Source: Gnetum montanum (taxonomy: Eukaryota > Streptophyta > Gnetopsida > Gnetales > Gnetaceae). From it: a stretch of DNA of 64,000 bases. Numbering within the stretch: the stretch's first letter is position 1; each line of letters begins with the position of its first letter. Position numbers and translations under genes: made by a program. This document shows, in pieces, positions 1-11,406 of the stretch. The notes under the pieces are model-generated. The model was not told the DNA's origin. It saw nothing but the letters and a program-made list of their open reading frames with translations, and did no database searches. The stretch spans positions 1,059,802 to 1,123,801 of the forward strand of contig MNCI01014495.1 in NCBI GenBank assembly GCA_015680685.1, in the 5' to 3' direction.

Positions 1-107
1 ATGTGGTGATTGATTTGAATTCTATTTCTGGTTTTCTACTGTTACATTGTACCATAAGTTGAAGGATCAACTGTTACAAAAGTTAAACAGTCAGCCATTA
101 CAGAAGT
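1..107 (+). repeat. Fragment of copia LTR left of E1 insertion
   Basis: This stretch ends exactly where the E1 LTR begins. It contains a diverged tandem unit of about 24 bp starting AAGTTGAAGGATCAAC. The same unit resumes directly to the right of E1, at 7,103-7,150, where it leads into the copia LTR. I infer that E1 inserted into this repeat and that both flanks are one copia LTR. The true left end of that LTR lies outside the window. Confidence 0.5.
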
Positions 108-926
108 TGATGAGTGGCAAGGTACCCCTACACTCAACCATACGAATACGAGCGTTACGTGTGCGATCTTGTCGAACTCCGTAGACTAAGTGCCTACACG
201 CCTCATGGAACACTTAAGGTTAATCGTTCGTTGTCTTCCCAAACTTACTTGTATTTGTCACGATTGTATGGTTAAGTAAGTCGAAGGTATATCTTTTATG
301 TTTTTATCTCCTATGCTAATGAGGTGAAGGGTGAAGAGACTAATTAAATAACTTTAACTAACTAACTAAGCCTTAATTAACCTAGCATCAGCATCTGTTC
401 CCACTTACTGTTCACACCCTAAACCAATGCAACCTTGGTTACCAAACGCTCTTCGTTACTGGGATCACCAAGCGTAACGCACGTGCTCGAAGCGATTGTA
501 CTGAATGCACTTAACTATGGGAGAAGGGTTGAGAGAGATTTAATTGACTAATAAAGCATTTAAATGATGAACAATAAATAACAATAATTAAAATCCTATT
601 TAGCCTATTCCATGCACTACAAGGTTTATCTAAGAACTTCGTCTTTATTTCCATACACAAACTTGTGTTCAGGTACAATATTTGCTCGAATAAAGATCCG
701 TTCACTTTGGAGCTTCTACTGCGGGCACATGGAAATTATTCTATCTCTAGAGAGGTAAAACTGCGAGAGTTTTGCTACGGTCTAGGCCTAAACTTAGAAA
801 CAAGGGAGAGTCGCCTCTTATTTACAGATTTGGCGGTGCACTACGATATCGCGTACGCGATATCACAGGGGAAGATGTGATATCATGTACACGATATCGC
901 GGCCCATGCGATATCGCATCCCATCA
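108..926 (-). repeat. E1 left LTR (3' LTR of the minus-strand element)
   Basis: It begins TGATGAGTGG and ends CATCA on the plus strand, so it has short inverted termini. It pairs with the LTR at 6,301-7,102 along its length. A perfect 20-bp palindrome, GATATCGCGTACGCGATATC, lies at 845-864, in what is U3 when the element is read on the minus strand. Further degenerate GATATC units follow to position 920. Confidence 0.88.
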
Positions 927-928
927 TA

Positions 929-2790
929 CCCCCATGACTGAATAAAAAATCATCCTCGAGTTCCTTACAAAATATTGGGAACGTATGGGATTATTGACTT
1001 GAATGGAACTAATGGTGAATGGGATGACATGTGAACGGATCATCATTACAGAACATGACAAAACTGGTGTTCATGACAACAAGAGTAAACACCTTATACA
1101 TTGGAAATCAGGCCTTATTTGGTAGCTAAGAGAGAAGAGAAAAAAGAGAAGAAGTCTGCTGCTGCCAATGCCAAGATTGCGTCTTTCGTTGTCTATCCAT
1201 AAGCGCGCCATCCATCTTGTTCCTTGCATAGTTGCTTTAGCACCGAGCCATTCCAAGTGTTCCCTCCAGATCCAATCCGTTGTTGTATGATTACCATCTG
1301 CACACACAACATAGTCTTATATTAGCAAGGGTAAATGAATCATAATGCAATTGATACCTTGCTTCGGTGAAAGGTCCATTAGCTGAGTTGTGGTATGATT
1401 GATACAGATCTGGAGATGTCATAGTGGCTACCGAAGGTGTAGGGGTTAGGAGAAAATTGAAAAAATTGGGTCTGGACCCTCATGACTAAGAGCAAACCTC
1501 CAATAGCGATAGAATGGAAAAAGAATACAGAACAAGAAAGATGGAGAAAAAGACAACTATAACATCGATGAAATGGACGTCAAGATGGAAATGAATAAAA
1601 TAAAGTTGATTGCAAAAATGTTAAGGGAAAGAATTTAACTGATGTACCAAATAGAAATGTCGTGGGTCCTCCCCAAAGCAAGTTCATGCCCTTAATGCCC
1701 TGACAAACCCACATTCAAAGAGTCCGTAGGCTCTAGAAATGTCATTTGGAACAAGAGTTAAAGTCTTAACCACAAGATTTTACCAAAAAGAAAACAATAC
1801 GTCAACCAAAATATACACTAATGATACAACTAGCAATGAGGTGAACAATGGAGAGAAGGATGGAGAGAAGAGACTGGAATGGAATCCCTAGAATAAGGTG
1901 GTGTACATCCCCTTGTGTAGTTAATGATTAATGTGACTTAGTAGATCCCATTCCAAGTCCAGCCTCAAACAAACCACATCAAGTGACTTCGCATTAATGC
2001 ATTCAGCCAAACCATCCACTTGAAGTAACAAGAATGTTTCTGCCAAAGAGTCACCAACATTCTGACAAAGCGAAAGAGGAGATAGGAAGTGAGGAAGGGC
2101 CTTAGTTAGAGGGAACATTTTTATTTAGTTCCATAGCCAGTGCTTGTAGCCTAAGAGATTATTTTGTCTAAGGGGTGTGCTTTGAATTCTCACCTTTTTT
2201 TTGGTTTTATGTGTTTATACATGAGAACCACACCATGCAAAGACTTATTAATTTTATTAGCTCAACTTCCCGATAATTAAGTAACGTTGAAACGGTAAGA
2301 AAACTCAAGAAGAAAAAATCCAAGCACCCAAGAGAATGGCCAACACAAATGCATCAAGTTCCCTTGAAGTCACACCCTTTTCAATCCTTGAGTCCTTCCT
2401 TAGTTTGAGAAATACCTAGTCACCGATTCGTTGATAGTTCTTATTTAGAAAGGAACTGTACATTTCCAAGGCGAGAGAGACCATAGAAATTTGTGGATGT
2501 ATGGATGAAGTGGACTCATTGCCTGTCATATCAAAAGAACCATACCTTAGTATCAACATCATAATCTTAAAGGTAAAAGCCAAACATTAGCAATCAATAG
2601 AAACACAATTCATACCATCATTAAGAACACTTATTGGGTGACAAACTTACAAGATGGATAACACACACAAGAAATGGAAAACTATGAATGATGTTGTAAA
2701 AAAAAAACAAGAAAAGATAAAGAAATTTGTAAAACAAAAATGTGCAAAACAAAAATGTGTAAAACAAAAACTTAAAAGAACTGAGGGCCC
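929..2790 (-). other. E1 non-coding internal region between protease and 3' LTR
   Basis: About 1.86 kb where an autonomous element would carry reverse transcriptase, RNase H and integrase. I see no such motifs in any frame. The region is conserved in order in E2 and E3: a blurred purine tract next to the LTR, a segment around 1,650-1,740, and a T-rich patch near 2,195. It starts with CCCCCATGACT, which recurs in degenerate form at 1,477-1,487. The small open frames here are not conserved between copies as frames. Confidence 0.7.
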
Positions 2791-3139
2791 TGAATGATCA
2801 GCATAGGTGGCCATCTCCCCCATGACTGAATGGAAAGGGAGAGATCCGAAATAGTGAGCACTTGTTTGAATTTTTTAGAAGTGTCCAACTTCTTCCGATT
2901 GATGCTTTTAGGTTAAGAGGTGGAAGTTGGCGATGCTCATATTCCAATGTATCTATGCTTTCACTGTGGGTACAGGTTGTTCCCCCAGTTTGTTCCATGC
3001 ATGTTGGTGGGCTGCTCTTTTGATCAGCTGTCAACCACTGGGTGTTCTCTTGTTGAGTGGTTGCTACATACAGGCACCTTTGTATCTGATTTTCTTGTGC
3101 ACACCAATTGCATGTAGGAGATGTTAAGCATTCCTCCAT

Positions 3140-3610
3140 GTCATCACCCTCTGAGGTAGTGTATGTGATGCATGGAACTTTCTTCTTCTCGATCTTTCCA
3201 TAAATGTTTACCTTAGATATTTCCAAGGAAAGATCGCGTATTCCTAGGCATGCATCTATTGTACTTAGCCATGCCCTTCCCATTATAATTGGGAAGTCCC
3301 CTTTGTTGCTGTTGACTTTTATCACCAGGAAATCTAGTGGGTATGACCAACCACACACAATGGTAATGATGTCCTCTACCAATCCCAAGGGAATGGTGAT
3401 GGACTGGTCAGCCAGCTCTAATTGAATGTTTCTCTTCTTGAGTGGCGGTAGGTTCTAGGCTTGATACATTTCTTGTGAGATTAAGTTGACTCCAAAACTT
3501 GAGTCAAGAAGAGCCTTATGAGGTTCATTCCCAGCGACTTGGAGGTAGATTAAGGGACTTCTAGGATCAAAGAGTTTCCTGGGAAGGTGGCCTACCTTGA
3601 TCCAGTCGGT
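3140..3610 (-). pseudogene. E1 aspartic protease (retropepsin) remnant
   Basis: Minus-strand frames read KALLDSSFGVNLIS, a retropepsin active-site segment in which the expected D-S/T-G has become DSS. A stop follows after about ten residues. Further on comes the C-terminal protease segment GDFPIIMGRAWLSTIDA, which corresponds to the conserved LGRPWL-type motif of plant retroelement proteases. A stop and a frame change separate the two parts. It lies downstream of gag in the element's own orientation. The changed active site and the breaks make it inactive. Confidence 0.75.
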
Positions 3611-4229
3611 AACGGTATGTGTTAACATAACCGTGTGTGTTAAGCTCTGTTGTTGGTTTGAAGGGAGCTCCAAAGCCTTAATTGTTGGAGGAGCGTACAT
3701 AGACTCAACCGCTTGTGGTTGTGAGAGCTTATTTGGGCTTTTGATTTTGAAGAAAGTTCTTCTCTTCTTATGGTTATCAGAACCAGCAGCGGGATGAAGG
3801 TTTACAGCTCTCGTAGCATTACGTTGCTGCGGTTGAGTGGGGAGTTCCCCTTGCATTGTTGGAGAGGGAGGTAGTGGAACTACCAATCTAAGAGTGGCAG
3901 ATGGATTCGGAGGATGGTATGTGTGTGGTGTGTCTCCCGAAGGAGAAGGAGTCCTAAAATACTCCCGAACTTGGTAGTGAAGTTGTGGGGTTGTGTGACC
4001 CATAGAGTCACTTGGAGAAACCGACTATTGCACGTAGTACCCATATGGGTCTGGTTGCTAGTAAGGGTATTGTTGCCTAGGTGGTGGCATCCCCCATGAC
4101 TATGGGTGTTGCCATTGCTGGTGTTTCCCGATAGGTTGTGGTAGAGTTCCACTTGGATAATACATTAACGATTGGTGGAACTGCCTTGGGTTACCTTGGG
4201 GATAAGGTAACCGACGGGGTGCTTGCCAT

Positions 4230-6155
4230 CTATTAACTCTTTGGTTGAGTGCATACACCCCAGACTCTTCTAGGTGTGAGATTATTGGGCAACATTCCTT
4301 AGGATGGTCATATTGGTAGATCACATCCACCATCATTGTCCGTATCAAAATCCACAACCTCTTTGGCGATAGTCATTTTTCCCTTACCCTTGTCACGTGC
4401 ATGGCCTGAATCTCTCTGATTTTTCTTATCATGGTCACTACTTCATTCCTCCTTAGACTCCTCTACAATCTTTAGGACAGTTTCAATTTTACTATCTAAG
4501 GAGCTCCATATTTCATCTACCTTAGCCGACACTTCCGTTGTTAATTTCTAAAGTGGCAAGGTTTTTCTATTCACCAACTCTTTGAGTGGTGACTCATCCT
4601 CTTCATCACAGAATCTTACTCCCTTCTTTCGAAGGTAAGGATCGCGGTTATACTCTTCCGTGCTTTCTCTTTTTCATGGCTTCCCTTCTGCTTTAGCTAC
4701 TTGCTTCAACAATCGATGAACTTCATGGAACCTAAGTTTAGATAATCTCCCTTGGGCATATGTCTCAAGGGTTCTCCTAGTTTCATGTCTTAGCCCATCT
4801 ATGAGGTGGCGTAGTTGATCTCGTTGTGCATAACCATTGCCCAGGCAATGATGTAGCAATGCATAATATTGGCCCATGGCAGCATCTAAGGGTTCATGAG
4901 TACTCTGCTTCCATCCTTGGATCTGCTTACACAAGTTGAACACTTTGGAGTACATTTGGTATTTATCATTAAACAATTCTAGCATCGTACTCCACCTCCT
5001 AATGGTTTCCGGTTCCAAGGACCAGTACTAGCTTTCCGCTTCTTTTACAAGTGTCATAGGGAACAACTTTAACTTTTGCCACTCGTTTTCAATATTTTTC
5101 AAGGTGCAGGCATCGTGGAATGCCTGTAAGTGATTTTGCAGATCAGCATTGTATCCCCCTTTAAATCGTGGGATATTATTCATGTCTAGTCTCTTGATCC
5201 GACTGTCTTTCTAGTGCCTTGTAGGTATTCTCACTACCTTCGTAAAATCTAACATACTTCAGGTGACAAGTGGGGGTTCGTCATGATCATCTCTTTCATG
5301 AAGTCTATGATGCCTACGTGGTTCCCTACTTTCCCTTCTACCATGCCTAGACTCTCTAGACTAACCTCGTCCTCTCTCTCGACTCTCTCATCAAGGGTTC
5401 TCATTTTGCTTACCCTTATCCTCACCATTGTGCTCCTTGTGACTACGTCCTAATGTAGAAGGAGAGGGTGAATGATGTGATGAAGGGGAAGAAGAAGGAG
5501 AACCATCGCCATGACGATGTTTCTTACCTTCTTTTCAGTGATTACAGCCCTGATCGTGATGACGATCAGAATGCCCATCCTTGTCATGTGTTTTTATTCC
5601 CTTAGTGAACACTTGGTGTTCATGGGGATTAGAACCAAGATTGTGTATTGTGAAGCGTAGGTTCTGATACCCCACCTACTCACTATTTTTAGGAGGGGGA
5701 ACATCATTTGATGGAGAACTTGTTATAATTGGTTCACCATCTCCAATTTTGCTTAGGACGTGTGGGACCCCTTTACCCTTCAACAACGTATGGTGGCTCT
5801 CCTGCCGCAAGTCCCTTAGACATTGCGCTGCCGTGGGATGGTAATCCCTTATGTCATAATCTTCCACAACGTATTTAGCATATAATTCCATCATGCCTAT
5901 CTGTGCAAGAACACGAAGAAGCATGTTAGGGATTGCCCAATTTGGGGGTAATACTATGTTACCTTACAAGTCTCGCCAACGCAGTTGTTCATCTTGATGG
6001 AGGATAAAGGTAAAATTGGGTATATACTCATCGTGATGAGTATATACCACCTGATACTGTTGAGGAACTAGCGGTTGGTTACGTGTGTTAGACTGCCAAC
6101 GGTCTCTTGTGTGATCCCTAGGTGGTGAAGTGCTTTTGTTTGAAGAAGAAGACAT
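4230..6155 (-). pseudogene. E1 gag remnant
   Basis: The reading frame starts with MSSSSNKSTSPPR at 6,155, about 130 bp after the primer-binding site. The same start is found in E2 and E3. A basic, Ser/Pro-rich middle follows. The core Gag domain at 4,674-5,018 includes LELFNDKYQMYSK, DAAMGQYYALLHHC and LRHLIDGLRHETRRTL. The protein ends in a knuckle-like C-x2-C-x3-H-x4-C segment around 4,255-4,345, damaged here but intact in E3. Stops at about 5,966, 5,676, 5,030 and 4,674 interrupt it. Gag would package the element RNA into virus-like particles; this copy cannot make the full protein. Confidence 0.78.
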
Positions 6156-6281
6156 TATGTCTTATTCGGTATGCTGATTAACCGTTATATAATTTTTCAT
6201 TTAATTAATCCTACGGGTTCGTTTAAGCTCCCAATGATGTGGATAATTTCCTATGTTCTACTTAGCGCACAAACAACTTAG

Positions 6282-6299
6282 TCCCCGGCAACGGCACCA
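6282..6299 (-). other. E1 primer-binding site, tRNA-Asp type
   Basis: Plus-strand TCCCCGGCAACGGCACCA equals the 3' terminal 18 nt (with CCA) of plant tRNA-Asp(GUC) as I know it, with one change (A for G). It stands one base from the LTR edge at 6,301, the normal place for minus-strand DNA priming. It is not a tRNA gene: no cloverleaf surrounds it. Confidence 0.85.
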
Positions 6300-6300
6300 A

Positions 6301-7102
6301 TGATGAGTGGCGAGGTACCCCTACACTCAACCATATGAATACGAGCGTTACATGTGCGATCCTGTCGAACTCCGCAGACTAAGTGCCTACATGCCTCATG
6401 GAACACTTAAGGTTAATCCTTTGTTGTCTTCCTAGACTTACTTTTATTTTTCATGGTTGTATGGTTAAGTAAGTCTAAGGTATATGATTTTTATATCTTT
6501 TATGTTTTTATCTCCTATGCTAATGAGGTGAAGGGTGAAGAGACTAATTAACTAACTTTAACTAACTAATTAAGCCTTAATTAACCTAGCATCAGCATCC
6601 GTTCCCACTTACCGTTCACACCTTGAACCAATGCAACCTTGGTTACCAAATGCTATTCGTTATTGGGATCACCAAGCGTAACACAAGTGCTCGAAGCGGT
6701 TGTACTGAATGCACTTAACTATGGGAGAAGGGTTGAGAGAGATTTAATTGACTAATAAAGCATTTAAATGATGAACAATAAATAAAAATAATTAAAATCC
6801 TATTTAGCTTATTCCATGCACTACATGATTTATCCAAGAACTTCGTCTTTATTTCCATACACAAACTTGTGTTCAGGTACAATATTTGCTCGAATAAAGA
6901 TCCGTTCACTTTGGAGCTCCTACTGCGGGCACATGGAAATTATTCTATCTCTGGAGAGGTAAAACTGCCAGAATTTCGCTATAGTCTAGGCCTACACTTA
7001 GAAACAAGGGAGAGCCTCCTCTTATTTATAGATTTGGAGGCGCACTGCGATATCGTAGGGGAAGACGCGATATCGCAGCCCATGCGATATTGCATCCCAT
7101 CA
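6301..7102 (-). repeat. E1 right LTR (5' LTR of the minus-strand element)
   Basis: Starts TGATGAGTGG and ends CCCATCA. It matches 108-926 over its length, including the palindromic U3 part (GATATCG repeats at 7,048-7,095). Directly followed by the copia LTR remainder. Confidence 0.88.
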
Positions 7103-7349
7103 AAAGTTGAAGGGTCAACCATTAAAAAAGTTGAAGGATTAGCAATTTCAATTACAAATGATTTCTTGATGCATATTTATGTAATGTTCCGAAACTCTTT
7201 TGTAACTATAATCTGCAAAATATATAATAAAACTCTAGTGCGACTGTGAATTGAGTGGCAATCTTGCTAAACCACAAAAATTTTGTGTCTTCTATGTGTG
7301 CTTGTTTTTCCTGTTCTTGTTTTATTTTCACTTGATTTGTTTTCTAACA
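7103..7349 (+). repeat. Ty1/copia 5' LTR, right part
   Basis: It lies between E1 and a copia-type primer-binding site, TTGGTATCGTAGC at 7,352-7,364, which resembles the TGGTATCAGAGC complement of initiator tRNA-Met. The part from about 7,192 on reappears, diverged, at 34,520-34,665, supporting its reading as an LTR. It ends in TAACA. Confidence 0.7.
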
Positions 7350-7391
7350 AATTGGTATCGTAGCAAGGTTTACAAAGGATCAGTGGGAGCA

Positions 7392-10300
7392 ATGACATCT
7401 AAGAATGGAAAAGTCAGGATTGACAAGTCCAATGGGACAAACTTTGGATTTTGGAAGATGCAAATTGAAGATTACCTATGCCAAAAGAAGTTGCATGAAC
7501 TGCTGTTGGGGAAGAAGCCAGATCATATGAGCAAAGAGGATTGGAAACTATTAGATCACCAGGCTCTTAGGATGATTCATTTGACATTATCACAGAATGT
7601 TGCATTCAATATTGTTAATGAAAAGACTACTCAGGGTTTGATGAAGGCCTTATCGGATATGTATGAGAAGTTGCTTGCCTCAAACGAGGCATATTTGATG
7701 TGTTGATTATTCAATTTGAAAATGTTTGAAGGTGCATTGATTACAGATCACATCAATGAGTTTAATGTGATCACGAGTTAGTTAAGTTTTGTGGAAATCA
7801 ACTTTGATGATGAGATTAAAGCATTGATCTTATTATCAACATTGCTTGATAATTGGTCTACAATGGTGACTACAGTTAGCAATTCATCAAGAGATCAAAA
7901 ACTAAAGTTGTTTGGAGTTCAAGATTAGATTCTTAGTGAGGATATATGTAGAAGGGAGTCAGGTGAATCTTTAAGTTTTGCCTTGAGTAATGAAGGCAAA
8001 GGTAGGAGTCTTCATTGGGGATAGAATCAGGGCCATGGAAAACCAAAGTCCAAGGGAAGAAGTCAATCCAAGGGTCACAAGAATGTCACTTGTTGAAATT
8101 GTGATTTAAAAGGTCACCTCAAAAAATAGTGCATGGCACCAAAGAAAGAAAAGAAAAATCAACATGATGATTCAGCAAATGTAGCTATTGAAGAAATTGA
8201 TGATGCCCTAGTTTGTTATGTGGATAATGGTATTGAATCTTAGATTCTTGATTCAGGTGCCTCGTTTCACTCTACTCCCTCTAAACATCTATTTAATAAC
8301 TATGTTGCTGTGAATTTTAGAAAGGTTTATCTTGTAGATGATGAACTATTGAACATTGTGGGGAAGGGTAATGTCTGTATAAAGACTACCCACGGGAAGC
8401 AACTAAAGTTACAGAATGTTAAACATGTTCTAGGTTTAAAGAAAAACCTTATTTCTATGGGTCAGATAGATGATGAAGGGTATAGTACAGTATTTGGAGG
8501 TGGATCCTAGAAAATAATTAAAGGAAATCTAATTGTTGCTTAGGGAAATAAGGTGGGAACATTGTACACCACTTCAGAAATAAAAGACATAGTGTCAATG
8601 GTTGATTCAAAATTAATGTCAATGTTGTGGCATTGGAGGTTGGGTCACATGAATGAAAAGGGAATGAAGTTGCCAACCTCATAGGGGAGATTACTAGACT
8701 TGAAGTCTATTGATGTTGGTTTATGTAAAGGATGTGTTTATGGGAAGCAAAAAATAGTCAATTTCTCAAAAGTTGGAAGAACATGCGAAGTTGGACCTAG
8801 TACATACAGATGTATGGGGACCAACCCTAGTGAGTTTCCTTGGTGGCTTGTGCTATGATATCACATTCATTAGCAATTTTACTAAAAAGATATGGGTTTA
8901 TTTTCTTAAAAATAAATTTGATGTGTTTTCTACATTTAAAAGGTGGAAAGTAGAAGTGGAAAACCAAATTGGTTTGAAAGTCAAGTGTTTGAGGTTCGAT
9001 AATGTAGGGGAGTATGATAGTCTAGAGTTCAAGGCTTTCTACTCTGAGAATGGGAGCAGAATGACTAAGACAGTTTCTGGAACACCAGAGCATAATGATG
9101 TTGCTGAGAGAATGAATAGGACCTTGAATAAGAGAGCTAGAAGCATGAGGATATCTTCTAAACTACCAAAGATGTTTTGGGTAGATGTAGTCAGCACAAT
9201 AGCCTATCTCATAAATCAAGGACCTTCAGTTCCATTGGACTTTAAGATACCTAAGGAGGAATGATCAGGAAAGGCAATAAACTTCTCATATTTAAAAGTT
9301 TTTGGTTGTGTATGATATGTGCACTTAGGTTATGATGTCCGAGATAAACTTGACCCTAAAGCCAAGAAATGTTATTTTATTGGTTATGGTTCTAATGATT
9401 TTGGTTATCGTTTTTAGGATGATCAAAATAGAAAAATTATAAGGCATAGTAATGTCACTTTCAATGAGCATGTGGTGTGCAAGGATAGGTCCTGATCAGA
9501 GTCTAATAGTGCAGGGAAGCAAAAAAAGGAAAGTGAGAAGGTTGAATTGAAAGAGATATTTGAAAGGAATGTAGCTAGAAGGATTTAAGAAAATCCTAGA
9601 AACAAGATAGTTGAAGATGAAGTTGAAGTTGAGTCAAAAATAGTTACACCAAAGCCTCAGTTAAGAAGGTTTGCTAGAACACCAAAGCCTAGAGATAGAT
9701 GCTCTTCCTCGTTACATTATTTACTTTTCACTAATGTTGGGGAACTAGAATGTTTTGATGAAGAAATGCAAGCAACAGTTTGTGTTAAGTGGGAGTTGGC
9801 TATGAGAGATGAAATGAAGTCACTCCAAAAGAATACGACATGGACACTAACTAAGTTACCAAAAGGAAAGAGGGCATTGCAGAATAAGTGGGTGTAGAAG
9901 GTCAAGGAAGAACATGATGGTAGCAAAAGATACAAGGTAAGGTTAGTAGTTAAGGGTTTCCAATAGAAAAGAGGAATTGACTACATAGAGATTTTCTCTC
10001 ATGTAGTAAAGTTGACTACCAATAGATTAGTGCTGAGTATTGTGGCTACTAATGATTTGCATCTAGAACGGTTAGATGTCAAAACTACTTTCTTGCATGG
10101 TAACTCGAATTCTATTTTTTAGTTGTTGACATTCCTTTGTATTCCTTGAAAATTGAATGGCCATTTCCTAGAAGTTAAAGGGTCAATCATTCCTTGGAAG
10201 TTGAAGGGATGTTGTTTTCTCTCCATTTTATTTGAAAGTTTGATGTATGCTATGATCTGTACTAGACCCGACATAACACATGCAGTGGGAGTTGTTAGCA

Positions 10301-10690
10301 GGTTCATGTTTGATCCAGGAAGGGAGCATTGGAAAGTTGTAAAATGGTTCCTGAGATATCTGAAAGGAACTTTAGGTATGACACTTTGTTTTAAAAGGAG
10401 CAGCATTACTCTACAGGGTTTTTTTGATGCAAATTTGGGATGTGATTTGGATAGCAGGAAGAGCACCACTAGTTATATTTTCATTATGGGTAGTATTGCT
10501 GTGAGTTGGATGTCTCAACTTTAGAAGAGTGTTGTTCTCTCAACCATAGAAGTAGAATATATGGCTATATTAGAAGCTGAAAAGGAGATGATTTGGTTGA
10601 AGGATCTTCTAAGAGAGTTGGGTAAGAAACAAGACAGTAGCGAACTTTTCAGTGATAGTCAGAGTGTCATACATGTAACGAACCACTTTT
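7392..10690 (+). pseudogene. Broken copia gag-pol polyprotein
   Basis: The frame opens with a Gag start at 7,392 (KSNGTNFGFWKMQIEDYL, UBN2-type Gag). A knuckle at 8,095-8,140 keeps C-x2-C-x4-H spacing but contains stops. The protease keeps its active site, LDSGASFHS, at about 8,245. A pre-integrase LWHWRLGHMNEKG segment lies at 8,625. The integrase core at 8,773-9,264 shows HTDVWGP, a degraded FDNVGEY, and PEHNDVAERMNRT, the D-D-E set. Reverse transcriptase at 9,800-10,105 reads NKWV(stop)KVKEEHDGS. RNase H at 10,225-10,690 includes YAMICTRPDITHAVG and TIEVEYMA. The polymerase catalytic block (YVDD) is lost in the internal deletion. Confidence 0.85.
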
Positions 10691-10694
10691 CCCT

Positions 10695-11406
10695 AAGTTT
10701 TTGCATTAATGATTGTAATAGTCTTTATGTGTGTTTCTGTGCATGTTTTGTTGACAATTTGTGTGTGTGCTTTGTTTGAACTGTGGTGGAAATGGCTAAT
10801 TGAAATAGTAATAAATTTGTTGACTAGATTTTTTTATATGTATTATGATTAAATGTTTAAATACTTTATGCATAAGAAATATGATTTAAAATACATGCTG
10901 GGAATGTTTTAAACTAATAATAATAAATAATATATGGGAAAAAAAATATTTTTTATTCTATTTCAATAGAGATGTTGAGAAACAAAAGAAAAACAAAGGA
11001 CAATACTCTAAGGAGTGCCTCAAGAGCTAAATAGGTATGTTGAGATGCAAAAGAATGCTCATATTGAGGAACTTGACTTATGAATCAAATTGGAGGAACC
11101 TGACCCATGAATCAAGGTTATTGTGTGCAAATACTGTAGCTTTATATTTTTTATATTTTATCTAAATGTGATGCATTGCTCTTTTTAGTTTAAAATAGTA
11201 GAGTATAAGTACCCTCTCCATTGCTATAGAAAGGTCATGTGATGACCTTTCAAGGCTCGTACGATGATAGGAAAATTCACATCGCTGATGACCTAAAAAA
11301 GAAGGTGCCTTATTTGATTATGTATCTTGAACTTCCTTGATCATGAATCTATTTAAAAACTCTTTCCTTACATCTTATGAAAATTTTGAATGATAAAGAG
11401 AGATAT
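10695..11406. other. AT-rich sequence without a recognised feature
   Basis: Some 700 bp between the broken RNase H of the copia element and the E2 LTR. There are no long open frames and no terminal repeats. It ends in GATAT (11,402-11,406), which is the left half of the E2 target-site duplication. It could be host sequence or a remnant of another element. Confidence 0.5.

Larger units (their letters stand above)
108..7102 (-). mobile_element. E1: gag-pro LTR retrotransposon, complete copy, no RT
   Basis: A complete LTR element of about 7.0 kb, read on the minus strand. The LTRs are 108-926 and 6,301-7,102. A primer-binding site matching the 3' end of plant tRNA-Asp abuts the right LTR, and a purine-rich tract (minus-strand AGTCATGGGGGTA) abuts the left LTR. 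The flanks GAAGT (103-107) and AAAGT (7,103-7,107) form a 5-bp target-site duplication with one mismatch. Between the LTRs I see only broken gag and protease reading frames. The 1.9 kb between protease and left LTR holds no reverse transcriptase, RNase H or integrase motif. The tRNA-Asp primer and the protease type suggest Ty3/gypsy kinship (Athila-like), which is inference. The coding frames carry many stops. Confidence 0.88.
7103..10694 (+). mobile_element. Decayed Ty1/copia retrotransposon
   Basis: Domain order in plus-strand frames is Gag, zinc knuckle, protease, GAG-pre-integrase, integrase, reverse transcriptase, RNase H, which is the Ty1/copia order. Stops and frameshifts occur throughout. 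An internal deletion joins the N-terminal reverse transcriptase to the C-terminal part near 10,105-10,205. RNase H breaks off at about 10,694 before its last conserved block. The 3' LTR is not adjacent; a matching fragment lies at 34,520-34,665, beyond the E2, E3, E4 and LINE insertions. Confidence 0.85.

Noticed and set aside
1071-1307. 78-codon minus-strand frame in E1 (similar frame at 12,394-12,588 in E2)
   Set aside because: Sequence similarity comes from the shared element; the frames diverge by shifts and match no retroelement domain.
6282-6299. Possible tRNA-Asp gene
   Set aside because: Only the last 18 nt match, in the exact place of a primer-binding site; no cloverleaf or A/B boxes around it.
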